Of a stretch of DNA of 64,000 nucleotides, positions 18,950-27,759 are shown piece by piece (position 1 is the stretch's first letter; each line of letters opens with the position of its first letter). The stretch is from NCBI RefSeq assembly GCF_038003045.1, contig NZ_JBBOOK010000001.1:1798001-1862000 (forward strand), read 5' to 3'. The translations under genes and the position numbers were made by a program. The DNA comes from Sporosarcina sp. FSL W7-1349 (GTDB lineage: Bacteria > Bacillota > Bacilli > Bacillales_A > Planococcaceae). The notes beneath the pieces were generated by a model. It made no database searches. It was not told where the DNA came from and saw only the letters and a program-made list of their open reading frames with translations.

Positions 18950-20323
18950 TCAGCGGCCTGTAAGTGAACCGCAAACTTCCCTAATCGATTCTTCCAGAAT
19001 ATCCATCGCTTCTTCCAACTGCACATCTGTAATGACTAGCGGAGGTGCAAGGGTAAGGACATTCCCTTGAGACACCTTGAAGCTCAGTCCCTTTTCCATG
19101 CAGTGATACATGACCGCTTCCGCTTCCGTCAGTGCCTTTTCCTTCGTCCCTCGGTCCTTTACGAGCTCTACTCCGTACAGCAGTCCGATTCCTCGGACGT
19201 CTCCAATTACCGGGAAACGTTCCTTCATTTCTTCGAGCCTGCTTTTCATGTATACACCGAGCGTCCGACTCCTCTCGAGTAGCTGATACTTCTCCATATA
19301 TTGAAGCGTCGCCAAAGCTGCGGCGCATCCGACCGAACTCTTTTCATGTGTGAAATGTCCAAGAGCAATCTCTTCCGCAACATCGAGACTATCGTTCACG
19401 AGCATGGCTGCCATCGGAAAGACTGCTCCTCCGAGTCCTTTGCCAAGCAATACGATGTCAGGGAGAATGTCATAGTTCTCAAATGCGAACATCTTCCCGG
19501 TACGACCGAGCGCCGTCGGAATTTCATCAAAGATCAACAAGGTCCCATGCTCGTCACAAATGCGCCGCAGCCTCTCATAATAAAACTTTGGCGGGATTTG
19601 CACATCGGTGCATCGGATCGGCTCTAGGATGATTGCACCGACATCACGCTCCCTTTCCAAGACATATTCCAAGTAGTCCAGGCTTTTCGTCGCACTCTCC
19701 GCACTCCCCCCTAAAAAGCAACGGTAGGAATTATACGGCATGATATGGAGACTCCCCGGCAATAAAGGCCCCATCCCTTCGCGAAAAAGAGCTTCTCCAC
19801 CGACGGAGATCGCATCCAACGACGCACCGTGAAATGAATCCCAGAGCGATACCGTCTTGAACTTGCCCGTCGCTTTGCGAGCCAGTTTCAGCGCCATGCT
19901 GACTGCAGACGTCCCTCCGGGTGCGAACAGCACTTTATTCAACTTTCCAGGAGCAAGTTCTACAAGCTTCCGTGCCAGCTCAATCGCCGGCTTGTTCGTA
20001 TACCGCCTCGGTGAGAAAGGCAGAATATCGAGCTGCTCCTTGATCGCCCGGATAACTGATTCGTTACCATAACCGACCTGGTGGACGCTATTTCCATGGA
20101 AATCCATATACTTCCGTCCATCAATGTCTTCTATATAAATGTCGTAGCTTCTCCCGATAACATTTAAGCAAGGGGTGGAAAGCGATTGCTGTAAAAAATA
20201 TGCCTGGTCTTCCTCAAGCAGCCTGAATGCTTCGGCGCTCAAATGATTCCGTTGCCATTCCTTCCGGCCTTCTGTTAAATTAACATCGCCTTCCGTCCGT
20301 AAAAAACCCTGTTCTCGAATCAA
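18950..20323 (-). CDS. pbfA: PLP-dependent class III aminotransferase-fold enzyme, probable (R)-1-hydroxy-2-aminoethylphosphonate ammonia-lyase
   Basis: 457 aa. Fold-type-I PLP enzyme with IFDEIPTALGRTGK (Asp266) and the Schiff-base lysine in LLGKGLGG (Lys295). The stretch SLWDSFHGASLDAIS replaces the usual class III substrate region. In phnW/phnX clusters, enzymes of this type (PbfA) eliminate ammonia from (R)-1-hydroxy-2-aminoethylphosphonate to give phosphonoacetaldehyde, the PhnX substrate; I assign this role mainly from context. The alternative is an ordinary omega-transaminase for AEP or a related amine. TTG start with AAAGGAG upstream; 34 bases after the EamA gene. Confidence 0.68.
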   Translation of the reverse strand: MIREQGFLRTEGDVNLTEGRKEWQRNHLSAEAFRLLEEDQAYFLQQSLSTPCLNVIGRSYDIYIEDIDGRKYMDFHGNSVHQVGYGNESVIRAIKEQLDILPFSPRRYTNKPAIELARKLVELAPGKLNKVLFAPGGTSAVSMALKLARKATGKFKTVSLWDSFHGASLDAISVGGEALFREGMGPLLPGSLHIMPYNSYRCFLGGSAESATKSLDYLEYVLERERDVGAIILEPIRCTDVQIPPKFYYERLRRICDEHGTLLIFDEIPTALGRTGKMFAFENYDILPDIVLLGKGLGGAVFPMAAMLVNDSLDVAEEIALGHFTHEKSSVGCAAALATLQYMEKYQLLERSRTLGVYMKSRLEEMKERFPVIGDVRGIGLLYGVELVKDRGTKEKALTEAEAVMYHCMEKGLSFKVSQGNVLTLAPPLVITDVQLEEAMDILEESIREVCGSLTGR

Positions 20324-20357
20324 ATCCGTCGACTCCTTTCCTCATGCTTCCATCCTG

Positions 20358-21203
20358 TCAACCTAAAAACCCCAACACAGTAATGCCCAAAACGATGATT
20401 AACGAACTGACAATTCTGCGCTTCCCTTGCGTTTCTTTAAGAAACAGCATTCCAAGAATAGCCCCAAAGACGATGCTGATCTCCCGCAACGGTGCGAGCT
20501 GAGCGACTTGCGCGAGTTGCATCGCATACAGGAACAGCGCATAGGCGCCCGGCACGAACAGTGCTCCGAGAAGAATGATCTTCCAGTTTACTTTCCACTC
20601 TTCCTTTAATTGCCCAAAGCCGCCGATTCCCCATAAAAGAGAAACCCCGTAAATATAATTTTGAAATTGAATGATCATGAGAGGGCCCATGAATTCAAGT
20701 AAAGCTTTATCGCTCAGCGTATAGCCCGCAATTGAAAAGCCTCCCCCGATCGCTATGAAAATGGAGATGCGGGTTTGCCGGTCCATCTTCAGCCGAAAAT
20801 CACTGATTGCCAAAATACCACTTAAGATGAGCAATAAACCAATCCAGCCCCAGAAAGATAATGTCTCTTTGAACAGCAGTACACTCGCAACCGGGATAAT
20901 TAGGGAAGCGCTTCCTCTCAGTACTGGATAGACTACAGATAATTCCCCTTTCGTATAGCCTGTTATCAGACTAAATACATAAAATATCTGGAACAGCATT
21001 GAAGCGAGAAAGAGCAGAATCCCATCACCGTCCAAGCGGAGTTCCGGCACTTTCCAAAGAAAATAGGGCAATAGCAAAATGAAAGACACAATATGGATCG
21101 ACCAGAGAAAGGTAATTTTACTGACACTTTTCTTTGCAAATAAATTCCACAACGCATGCAGTAAACCAGAAAATATTACGAGCAGAAATGCAAGCAGTAC
21201 CAA
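20358..21203 (-). CDS. EamA/DMT-family transporter
   Basis: 281 aa with about ten hydrophobic segments in two halves of five, the drug/metabolite transporter plan (for example SGLLHALWNLFAKKS near the start and VFGAILGMLFLKET in the second half). Such proteins usually export small metabolites. Inside the AEP operon it might export an excess product such as alanine, or act as an alternative phosphonate carrier; neither can be decided here. TTG start at 21203 with AGGAAGG upstream. Confidence 0.82.
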   Translation of the reverse strand: MVLLAFLLVIFSGLLHALWNLFAKKSVSKITFLWSIHIVSFILLLPYFLWKVPELRLDGDGILLFLASMLFQIFYVFSLITGYTKGELSVVYPVLRGSASLIIPVASVLLFKETLSFWGWIGLLLILSGILAISDFRLKMDRQTRISIFIAIGGGFSIAGYTLSDKALLEFMGPLMIIQFQNYIYGVSLLWGIGGFGQLKEEWKVNWKIILLGALFVPGAYALFLYAMQLAQVAQLAPLREISIVFGAILGMLFLKETQGKRRIVSSLIIVLGITVLGFLG

Positions 21204-21256
21204 TCCGAAGACCTTCCTCTCCTACGGCTTTCGAACCCGTTCCCGTCATGCCTAAT

Positions 21257-23023
21257 TCACTTTTGCCACGCGTTCGCACGATCCCTTATTTTTTTCGTTA
21301 AGAATTCATATCCGAAACGGACGAGTACATTCGTTAACAGAATGATGACTGCCAAGGCAGCGGCGGCAGACATATCCCCCGCCCCGACCATATCGACAAT
21401 CGCAACGGATGCCGGACGCGTGCTCGGTGCGTACAAGAAAATGACCGCCGAAATGGTCGTCATGGAATTGACGAAGAAATAGACCATCATCTCCAAAATT
21501 GCGGGAAGCGACATCGGCAGCGTCACTCTCGTAAACGTTTTATAGAACGGGATATTCATCGACTCCGACACCGGTTCAAACTCTTTATCCAGCTTCTTCA
21601 GCGCAGTCGTCGCTGTGAAGAAATTGACCGAGTAGAAGTGGATGAGATTCGCTAGCACCAGGATCCAGATCGTCCCGTATAGCCCATTCAGCGGATTCGG
21701 AATTGACATATTCGTGAACGGGATGGCAAACTCCGCTTGGTTGAAAAAGAAGATGTACGCCAGACCGATTGCCAATCCTGGCAATGCCAACGGAATGATG
21801 GAAAAGAAATATCCGATTTGCCTCGTTGTCTTCATGAAGCGGGATTTCTCGAAAAGATAGGCTCCGAAAAACACCATCAAAGTACCGATAATTGCCGTCG
21901 CCAACGCAATGAACAAGCTATTATAATACGGTTGGAATCCGCCGATGACATTCTTAAACGTGTAATGTTCGCTCGTGAACGTAAAATTGTAAGGCCAGTA
22001 TTTTACGAATGTAGGAGCCAATACTGCCGCTATCAACGCGAAGATCATTCCCGTCATCACAAGGCAGTATGTAAAATACAGACGGTCTCTCAATTTATTT
22101 GGTTTTATTTTGTAAGAGACCGATTTTGAGGAAATCCCCGAGCTTTCCTTGCGCTGGACAATCCGATCCGCGATGAACGCAATGACCGCGGGGATGATCA
22201 ATACTACTCCAACTGTTGCACCCATAGACATGTTGAACTGCCCCACAACTTGCTGATAAATATCAACGGCCATCACTTTATAATCGCCGCCTACCACAAT
22301 AGGAGCTCCAAAATCAGTGAAACTCAAAATAAAACCAATGATGAACGCACTGAACAGACCATATTTCACACTCGGCAGCGTCACGGAAAACATTTTACGC
22401 ACGGTGCCTGCCCCAAACGAATCCGCCGCCTCATACAGCCGGTAATCCGTATTCGCCAATGAAATGATCAGCAATAGGAACGTTTGCGGAAACGTATAGA
22501 AAATCAAGGAAATGATAATCCCGACCGGCCCATACAGGTTAATATCCACCCCTTGGAACAATCCAAAAAAACCGGTTGTAATCAGTCCATTGTTTCCGAA
22601 TAAATTCACCAGGCCGATCCCGTACATCATGGTCGGTGCAAATAACGGAATGAAGGCAACATACTTGAAAAATGATTTCCAGCGAATATCGGTGCGGACC
22701 AAGGCGTAGGCATAAAAGAATCCGAGCGTTACCGAAATGACTCCCGTCACGCTGGCGACAAACAATGTATTGAACAACGGCTGGATCAGGGAGCGCGTCG
22801 TAAAGTACTTCACAAAGTTGTCTAGGCCGATATAATCTCCATTCCGGTCCTGCATGGACACAATGACTAACTGGATCAAAGGAAAGATCAGCGCCACGAC
22901 AAGCCCAAGAACAACGAGGACGATCAGCAGCTTTTGCAGTAGATCCACCGCACTTGTCTTCTGCTTGATTTTTTTCTTGCTTATCACTTGCGGCATGGCC
23001 GGATTTATAGCGTCTTCATTCAT
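21257..23023 (-). CDS. phnU: ABC transporter permease, fused double-domain (2-aminoethylphosphonate type)
   Basis: 588 aa with about twelve membrane segments. Two tandem permease domains each carry an EAA-like loop (YEAADSFGAGTVRKMFSVTLP near residue 205; FEPVSESMNIPFYKTFTRVTLP near 490), so one chain forms the whole channel, as in FbpB/ThiP-like and putative AEP permeases. The gene lies between the ATPase and the exporter gene, spaced 21 and 53 bases. Substrate AEP is inferred from the cluster with phnW, phnX and the PbfA-like gene; iron is the alternative for this subfamily. Confidence 0.85.
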   Translation of the reverse strand: MNEDAINPAMPQVISKKKIKQKTSAVDLLQKLLIVLVVLGLVVALIFPLIQLVIVSMQDRNGDYIGLDNFVKYFTTRSLIQPLFNTLFVASVTGVISVTLGFFYAYALVRTDIRWKSFFKYVAFIPLFAPTMMYGIGLVNLFGNNGLITTGFFGLFQGVDINLYGPVGIIISLIFYTFPQTFLLLIISLANTDYRLYEAADSFGAGTVRKMFSVTLPSVKYGLFSAFIIGFILSFTDFGAPIVVGGDYKVMAVDIYQQVVGQFNMSMGATVGVVLIIPAVIAFIADRIVQRKESSGISSKSVSYKIKPNKLRDRLYFTYCLVMTGMIFALIAAVLAPTFVKYWPYNFTFTSEHYTFKNVIGGFQPYYNSLFIALATAIIGTLMVFFGAYLFEKSRFMKTTRQIGYFFSIIPLALPGLAIGLAYIFFFNQAEFAIPFTNMSIPNPLNGLYGTIWILVLANLIHFYSVNFFTATTALKKLDKEFEPVSESMNIPFYKTFTRVTLPMSLPAILEMMVYFFVNSMTTISAVIFLYAPSTRPASVAIVDMVGAGDMSAAAALAVIILLTNVLVRFGYEFLTKKIRDRANAWQK

Positions 23024-23044
23024 ATGGATTCCCTCCTTTCCTGA

Positions 23045-24094
23045 TTAAAGGACTTTAGCCAGGGAAAGATTCGGCATTCCCTCGGCGTGAGTCTCTGTTC
23101 CATACTTGATCAATTGATGGTCGGGGAGTTCCGCATAGAGCACTTGGCCGACTTGGATATCGAGCCCCCGGGTTGCAGTTGTCGGGATATCGGACATCAG
23201 ATACTCATCTTCAAATTGGTAAGGCCCTCCATTTTCCACTTCCATATAAAGCCGGTAGGAGCTGCCCCTGAACTCAAGCGCACGTAACGTCGTCTGGATC
23301 GCCCCCTTTTTAGGCTGCCGGGAAATCGTAATATGCTCAGGACGGATAGCTACATACGAACCGGTCCCTTGGAACTGATTGACCGTCCCGATGAAGTCCG
23401 CGACAAACGGAGTTGCCGGATTCTCGTAAATTTCCTGTGGCGTCCCGACTTGTTCGAGTGACGCATTGTTCATGACGACAATCTTGTCGCCCATTGTCAA
23501 CGCTTCCTCCTGATCATGCGTTACCATGATCGTCGTGATGCCAAGTTTCTCTTGGATGCCCCTGATCTCCATCCTCAGTTTCACTCGCACTTTGGCATCC
23601 AGAGCAGATAACGGTTCATCGAGCAGTAGAAAACTTGGGGAGATGGCGAGTGCTCTTGCCAACGCGACACGCTGTTGCTGTCCACCCGACAGCTGTCCCG
23701 GGTACCTATCCATCAGATGGGCTAAGTTGACAATGGATAATGCTTCCTTCACTTTTTCCCGGATATCGTTTTTGGAGAGCTTTTTTATTTTCAATCCATA
23801 CGCCACATTCTGAAAAACAGTCATATTTGGGAAAAGCGCATAGGATTGGAAAACGATACCGAAATCCCTCTTCGCGGGCGGCAATTTGGTGATATCCTTT
23901 CCATCCATAACGATTTGGGAGCCGACATTCGGTTCTTCCAAACCAGCAATCAGCCGGAGCAGTGTCGTCTTGCCGCATCCGCTCGGACCGAGCAAACAAA
24001 CGAACTCTCCTTTTTGGATTGAAATATTGATATCATTGAGCGCTGTAAAATTTCCAAATGTTTTGCTGACATTCTTTACGCTTAGAAACTCCAT
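23045..24094 (-). CDS. phnT: ABC transporter ATP-binding protein (2-aminoethylphosphonate type)
   Basis: 349 aa. Walker A GPSGCGKTTLLRL (~residue 38), signature LSGGQQQRVALARAL, Walker B LLLDEPLSALD, and a C-terminal TOBE-like region (~residues 240-345) as in PotA/FbpC ATPases. ATG at 24094 has AAGGGGA at proper distance, while the ATG at 24112 has none. Energises the permease encoded downstream. Confidence 0.88.
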   Translation of the reverse strand: MEFLSVKNVSKTFGNFTALNDINISIQKGEFVCLLGPSGCGKTTLLRLIAGLEEPNVGSQIVMDGKDITKLPPAKRDFGIVFQSYALFPNMTVFQNVAYGLKIKKLSKNDIREKVKEALSIVNLAHLMDRYPGQLSGGQQQRVALARALAISPSFLLLDEPLSALDAKVRVKLRMEIRGIQEKLGITTIMVTHDQEEALTMGDKIVVMNNASLEQVGTPQEIYENPATPFVADFIGTVNQFQGTGSYVAIRPEHITISRQPKKGAIQTTLRALEFRGSSYRLYMEVENGGPYQFEDEYLMSDIPTTATRGLDIQVGQVLYAELPDHQLIKYGTETHAEGMPNLSLAKVL

Positions 24095-24193
24095 TTGAAT
24101 TTCCCCTTTCATTGTGTAGTGTCAGATGGTCGAAGGGGATGGCTAGGTCATCTATCACCGCCATTCCCCCGCAAATTTCAGCACAGCCAGGCC

Positions 24194-25246
24194 TTATTCC
24201 GCTTCACTCTTGCCGTCATATTTTTCAATCCACTTATCCACGATCTCAATCCGGTTGTCAGCTGCCCAATAAAGGTCATTTTCTAGCAATTGCCCCATCG
24301 GATCATCCGGATAACTGGCCGGTGGAGTCTTGCCTAAATCGATGCCCGTAATGGCAAATTGCTTATTATAGCTTTCCATGGCTGACCGGCTGTTCGCCCA
24401 GTCGAGGAACACTTTCGCGCTATCTTTAACATTGTCCTTTTTCATAAGGGCATTGGCTTCTAACGTCCAGCCCGAACCTTCCTTCGGGAAAATGGTCACA
24501 AGTGGGGCCCCGCTCTCTTCCTGCTTAATGGCCCTTCCGTCGAATGAAATACCGATTGGAAATTCGCCAGTTGCCGCTTCGACGGCCGGTTTAGAGCCGG
24601 AATGGGTATACACGCCGATATTATCATGGAGCTTGTCAAGATATTCCCAGCCCTCTTCTTCCGTATCGAACATCTGCAACAAACCAGCCACCGTCAAAAA
24701 TCCGGTTCCACTGGAAGCCGGGTTCGGCATCGAAATAAGCCCCTTATATTGCGGGTCGATCAAATCTGCATACGACTCGGGAATCGGCAACCCTTTCTTC
24801 TCCATTTCCGCCGTATTCACTGCAATGGCGGTCATATAGGCAGCAATCCCGGTCCAATGCATCGGATCATTTTTCTGATCCGTAAATTCAGGAATCAAAT
24901 CTTCATAGCCGGCCGGATTGTACCCCTCCAACATGCCGTCATCATCGAACATGATCAAGCTGTCCACACTCAACCCCCAAATGACATCCGCTTTCGGATT
25001 ATCCTTCTCGGCCAATATGCGTGAGATGATGATTCCGCTTGAATCGCGGACCAAATCCAGCTTGATGTCCGGGTGCTCCTTCTCAAACAGATCCAGATGG
25101 TCCTGCAAGTAGTCCGTCTCAATGGCCGTATAGACAACCAAGTTTTCCTTCTTGCCGGCTTGCGCACTTTCCCCGTCCCCTCCGCATGCCGCCATCATCA
25201 TGAAAGCGATTACAAGAATCATTGGAAATAGTAGTTTTCTCATCAT
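24194..25246 (-). CDS. phnS: Extracellular substrate-binding lipoprotein (2-aminoethylphosphonate type)
   Basis: 350 aa. Lipoprotein signal with lipobox MMAAC (Cys ~21), then an iron/AEP-type solute-binding fold: LVVYTAIETDYLQDHLDLFEKEHP at the start of the mature protein, later SVDSLIMFDDDG and TFLTVAG-like segments. It is anchored outside the membrane and feeds PhnTU. First gene of the minus-strand uptake operon; the ~350-base region upstream carries three inverted repeats. The absence of the Tyr pair typical of iron binders cannot be judged reliably by eye. Confidence 0.85.
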   Translation of the reverse strand: MMRKLLFPMILVIAFMMMAACGGDGESAQAGKKENLVVYTAIETDYLQDHLDLFEKEHPDIKLDLVRDSSGIIISRILAEKDNPKADVIWGLSVDSLIMFDDDGMLEGYNPAGYEDLIPEFTDQKNDPMHWTGIAAYMTAIAVNTAEMEKKGLPIPESYADLIDPQYKGLISMPNPASSGTGFLTVAGLLQMFDTEEEGWEYLDKLHDNIGVYTHSGSKPAVEAATGEFPIGISFDGRAIKQEESGAPLVTIFPKEGSGWTLEANALMKKDNVKDSAKVFLDWANSRSAMESYNKQFAITGIDLGKTPPASYPDDPMGQLLENDLYWAADNRIEIVDKWIEKYDGKSEAE

Positions 25247-25415
25247 TTGACCCCTCTCGTTTCTTCCTTGTAATGTAAATCATTTGCGCATGGCATCGAA
25301 ACCAAGATTTCTGATTGTTCTAAGGAGGAAAACAAGCTGACTTCTTCAAAAGGCAAACCGTTAACTGGATAAAAAGGACATAAGGATAGCGCCTCACCAC
25401 TGTTCTCTCAGTACC

Positions 25416-25463
25416 GAAAGTGCCTTAATCTCTGCGTTCTTTGCGGAAATTAAGGTACTTTCA
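25416..25463. repeat. Imperfect 48-base inverted repeat upstream of phnS
   Basis: GAAAGTGCCTTAAT at the left and ATTAAGGTACTTTC at the right are inverted copies with one mismatch. The inner part (TCTGCG...TGCGGA) can extend the stem. It lies ~170 bases upstream of the phnS start and has no T-run, so a protein operator or structured leader is likelier than a terminator. Confidence 0.65.
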
Positions 25464-25534
25464 GGACATCGCATATTTAAACTGCATGTGCGAGCCGCCT
25501 ATACTTATAAGTAAGCTCAATTCAAAACCGGAAG

Positions 25535-25588
25535 CAATTACGCAGAGGCGTAATTGATGGAGTCCAGATTGGGCGTGACGGGCACGCC
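25535..25588. repeat. Two adjacent hairpins between phnS and mdh
   Basis: A perfect palindrome CAATTACGC-AGAG-GCGTAATTG (25535-25556) is followed 15 bases later by GGCGTG-ACGGG-CACGCC (25572-25588), ending just before the mdh stop codon. On the minus strand they follow mdh and may end the BMC operon transcript, although the downstream T-tract is weak (GGTTTTG). Confidence 0.6.
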
Positions 25589-25600
25589 ATCTAAATCCGT

Positions 25601-26548
25601 TCAGACATGGGTTTGCAAAAGCTTCATGACGGAGCGAACCGACTCCGCCGAATTACCCAAGGCCAACTTCTCTTCGTAATTCAAGTCTAGTTCAATAACG
25701 CTTTCAATCCCTTGGCCACCGAGCACGGTCGGTACACCGAGATAAAGGTCATAAAACCCGTATTCACCTTCCAAGTAGGCAATGGAAGGGAGAATCCGTT
25801 TTTTATCCTTCAAGATTGCTTCCGCCATTTCAACAAGCGAAGCGGACGGGGCATAGTAGGCGCTGCCGTTGCCAAGCAGGTTGACAATTTCGCCTCCACC
25901 TTTTCTCGTCCTTTCGACAATCGCATCCAAGCGGTCTTTGGGCATCATCTTCTCCAGTGGAATTCCGCCTGCATAGGAATAGCGGACGAGCGGTACCATG
26001 TCGTCCCCGTGTCCCCCTAGCACGAACCCGGATACATCCTCGACCGAAATGTTCAGTTCTTGGGCGACGAACGCCCGGAACCTCGCTGTATCAAGCACTC
26101 CAGATTGCCCAATAACCCGGTTTTTCGGAAAGTTGGTAGTTTTATAGCAAACATAAGTCATCGCATCGACCGGATTGCTTAGTACGAGGATATAGCTATT
26201 CGGCGCAAACCGTTTCACTTGCTGAGAAATGGCACGCATGATTTTCGCGTTGGTGTGTACAAGGTCATCTCGGCTCATGCCGGGTTTCCGGGCTACTCCT
26301 GCCGTAATGATGACCATATCGGCATCGGCAATATCGGCAAAATCGGATGTCCCAATAATCCCCGCATTGAATCGTTGGACAGGACCGGTCTGCAAAAGAT
26401 CGAGCGCCTTCCCTTTCGTCGGATTCGTCTGTTCCGGAATGTCCAAGAGGACGATATCCCCTAAGTCTTTCTGGGCGAGCAGTAGAGCCGTTGTCGCTCC
26501 AGTGAAACCCGAGCCGATTACCGCAATCTTATATCGTTGGAATCCCAA
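25601..26548 (-). CDS. mdh: Malate dehydrogenase, last gene of the BMC operon
   Basis: 315 aa, NAD-dependent malate/oxaloacetate enzyme. Rossmann motif GSGFTGATT, substrate arginines in [11 protein letters not shown] (Arg87, Arg93), NPVDAMTY, Arg155 and catalytic His179 in GGHGDDMVP mark MDH rather than LDH. Very like B. subtilis Mdh, with no clear targeting extension at either end. TTG start with GAGGGTG upstream; 110 bases after the vertex-protein gene. Bacillales normally carry mdh with icd and citZ, so a copy in a BMC operon is unusual. It could reoxidise NADH made by the aldehyde dehydrogenase, replacing the usual alcohol dehydrogenase; that role is inferred. Confidence 0.92.
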   Translation of the reverse strand: MGFQRYKIAVIGSGFTGATTALLLAQKDLGDIVLLDIPEQTNPTKGKALDLLQTGPVQRFNAGIIGTSDFADIADADMVIITAGVARKPGMSRDDLVHTNAKIMRAISQQVKRFAPNSYILVLSNPVDAMTYVCYKTTNFPKNRVIGQSGVLDTARFRAFVAQELNISVEDVSGFVLGGHGDDMVPLVRYSYAGGIPLEKMMPKDRLDAIVERTRKGGGEIVNLLGNGSAYYAPSASLVEMAEAILKDKKRILPSIAYLEGEYGFYDLYLGVPTVLGGQGIESVIELDLNYEEKLALGNSAESVRSVMKLLQTHV

Positions 26549-26658
26549 AAAATCACCCTCTAACAGTTAATAGAGCTTCCAATCTAATTTTTCCCGTGGA
26601 TGTTTGACTGATGGAATGTGTCGGGCAAAGGGTTTCCCCTGTCGTCCGACCACCCGAT

Positions 26659-26928
26659 TCATTGATTTACTTCAAAAGAGTCGACAATCCCGACGACGGC
26701 AGCGTCGATCGGAGAAATTCTATCGCCCAAGATCCGCTGAGCGGGAGTGCCGCTCGTGATAAGGACGATTTCGCCGACGCCCGCGCCTATCCGGTCTACG
26801 GCGATAACAGCGTTGCCTTCAAGTTTGCGGTCCAGATTGAGAGGTTGCACGATGAGCAGCTTCAAATTCTCCATTCCCTTTTCCTTTTGCGTCATCCACA
26901 CGCTGCCAACCACTTTAGAAAGATACAT
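26659..26928 (-). CDS. BMC-P (EutN/CcmL) pentameric vertex protein
   Basis: 89 aa. MYLSKVVGSVWMTQKEKGMENLK is the typical EutN/CcmL start, followed by KLLIVQPLNLD, AVDRIGAGVGEIVLI and SPIDAAVVGIVD. Pentamers of this family cap the vertices of the polyhedral microcompartment shell, so this gene is direct evidence for a closed shell. ATG at 26928 has AGGGTG 6 bases upstream and lies 10 bases after the preceding stop. Confidence 0.95.
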   Translation of the reverse strand: MYLSKVVGSVWMTQKEKGMENLKLLIVQPLNLDRKLEGNAVIAVDRIGAGVGEIVLITSGTPAQRILGDRISPIDAAVVGIVDSFEVNQ

Positions 26929-26938
26929 GCTGATCACC

Positions 26939-27754
26939 CTACTTCATCACTTTGATCGTCAGTTTCTTCTCTTTAATCAAATCTTTCGCAAGAGGGGAGA
27001 TAATGACGTTTTTGGATAGGTAAATCGTGTTATCCGGAATGGAATTTTGTGATTGGATCCACTTCTGCGTTAGCAGTTTTTTGGTATACGTCAGTTTACC
27101 TTCGTACTCCTGCAGTCTCTCGGTGTCAGCATTCACTTCAGCCGTCTTTTGTCCCTGTTCAGGTACTCCGAGTTTGCGGGCAGCCGCAGCCGCCATTTCC
27201 TGTACTGGTACGAACCCGATTCCGAGCTCTTTGAGCCGTCGCAGATACTCCTGGAACAGCACTTGGTAGGGTTCAGGCAGATGAACCTTTTGCAGGTACC
27301 GACGATCCGCCCGTTTGACACCGGTTACATCATCGCCAATCAGTACAAACTTGCCAAGCAGCAATGCAGCAAAAATGACTTCTGCTTTGATTGTTCCCTT
27401 CAATCCTTGGACGACCCTTGCCGCATTGTCCAAATCGATCTCCGGTATGATGATCCCGTCATATCTTTTTGCTAATTCCATCGGTGAAGGCGCGTTCCCA
27501 TCTGCTGCGATGATCCGGTTAGAGCTTGTCGATTCGACTTGGTTCATCCCAATCCATGATGACGTTTCCCCATCCAGAAATAGTGAATCGTAGCCGATGT
27601 TGTCATCCTTCAGTTGGATGAATTGATCTGTATGGCCTTCGTGCGCAGAACTGTCGCAAAAGATGAAAAGCACTTTGCCGTTTTTCCGCTGTTCCTGCTG
27701 CATGGATTTCACTACTTCAATGACTGCCGACTTTACCATTTCGCGAACATCCAT
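26939..27754 (-). CDS. BMC-associated flavoprotein-like protein of unknown function, probable cargo
   Basis: ~271 aa. I do not recognise a characterised homologue. An amphipathic N-terminal helix (residues ~1-22, DVREMVKSAVIEVVKSMQ) looks like a microcompartment encapsulation peptide. Then comes a Rossmann-like flavoprotein-type domain (GKVLFIFCDSSAHEGH, YDGIIIPEIDLDNAARVVQG, IFAALLLGKFVLIGDDV). The C-terminus carries a short IISPLAKDLIKEKKLTI motif, echoing the N-terminal segment of the neighbouring PduL. ATG at 27754 follows AGGGGGG; the gene nearly overlaps pduL. A redox or CoA-recycling role inside the compartment is possible but unproven. Confidence 0.6.
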   Translation of the reverse strand: MDVREMVKSAVIEVVKSMQQEQRKNGKVLFIFCDSSAHEGHTDQFIQLKDDNIGYDSLFLDGETSSWIGMNQVESTSSNRIIAADGNAPSPMELAKRYDGIIIPEIDLDNAARVVQGLKGTIKAEVIFAALLLGKFVLIGDDVTGVKRADRRYLQKVHLPEPYQVLFQEYLRRLKELGIGFVPVQEMAAAAARKLGVPEQGQKTAEVNADTERLQEYEGKLTYTKKLLTQKWIQSQNSIPDNTIYLSKNVIISPLAKDLIKEKKLTIKVMK

Positions 27755-27759
27755 CGTCT

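Noticed and set aside
21257..25246. Ferric iron ABC importer
   Set aside because: Architecture is similar, but context with phnW, phnX, pbfA-like and ald genes favours aminoethylphosphonate; kept as the stated alternative.
25601..26548. Lactate dehydrogenase
   Set aside because: The [10 protein letters not shown] substrate loop and close likeness to B. subtilis Mdh indicate malate dehydrogenase.
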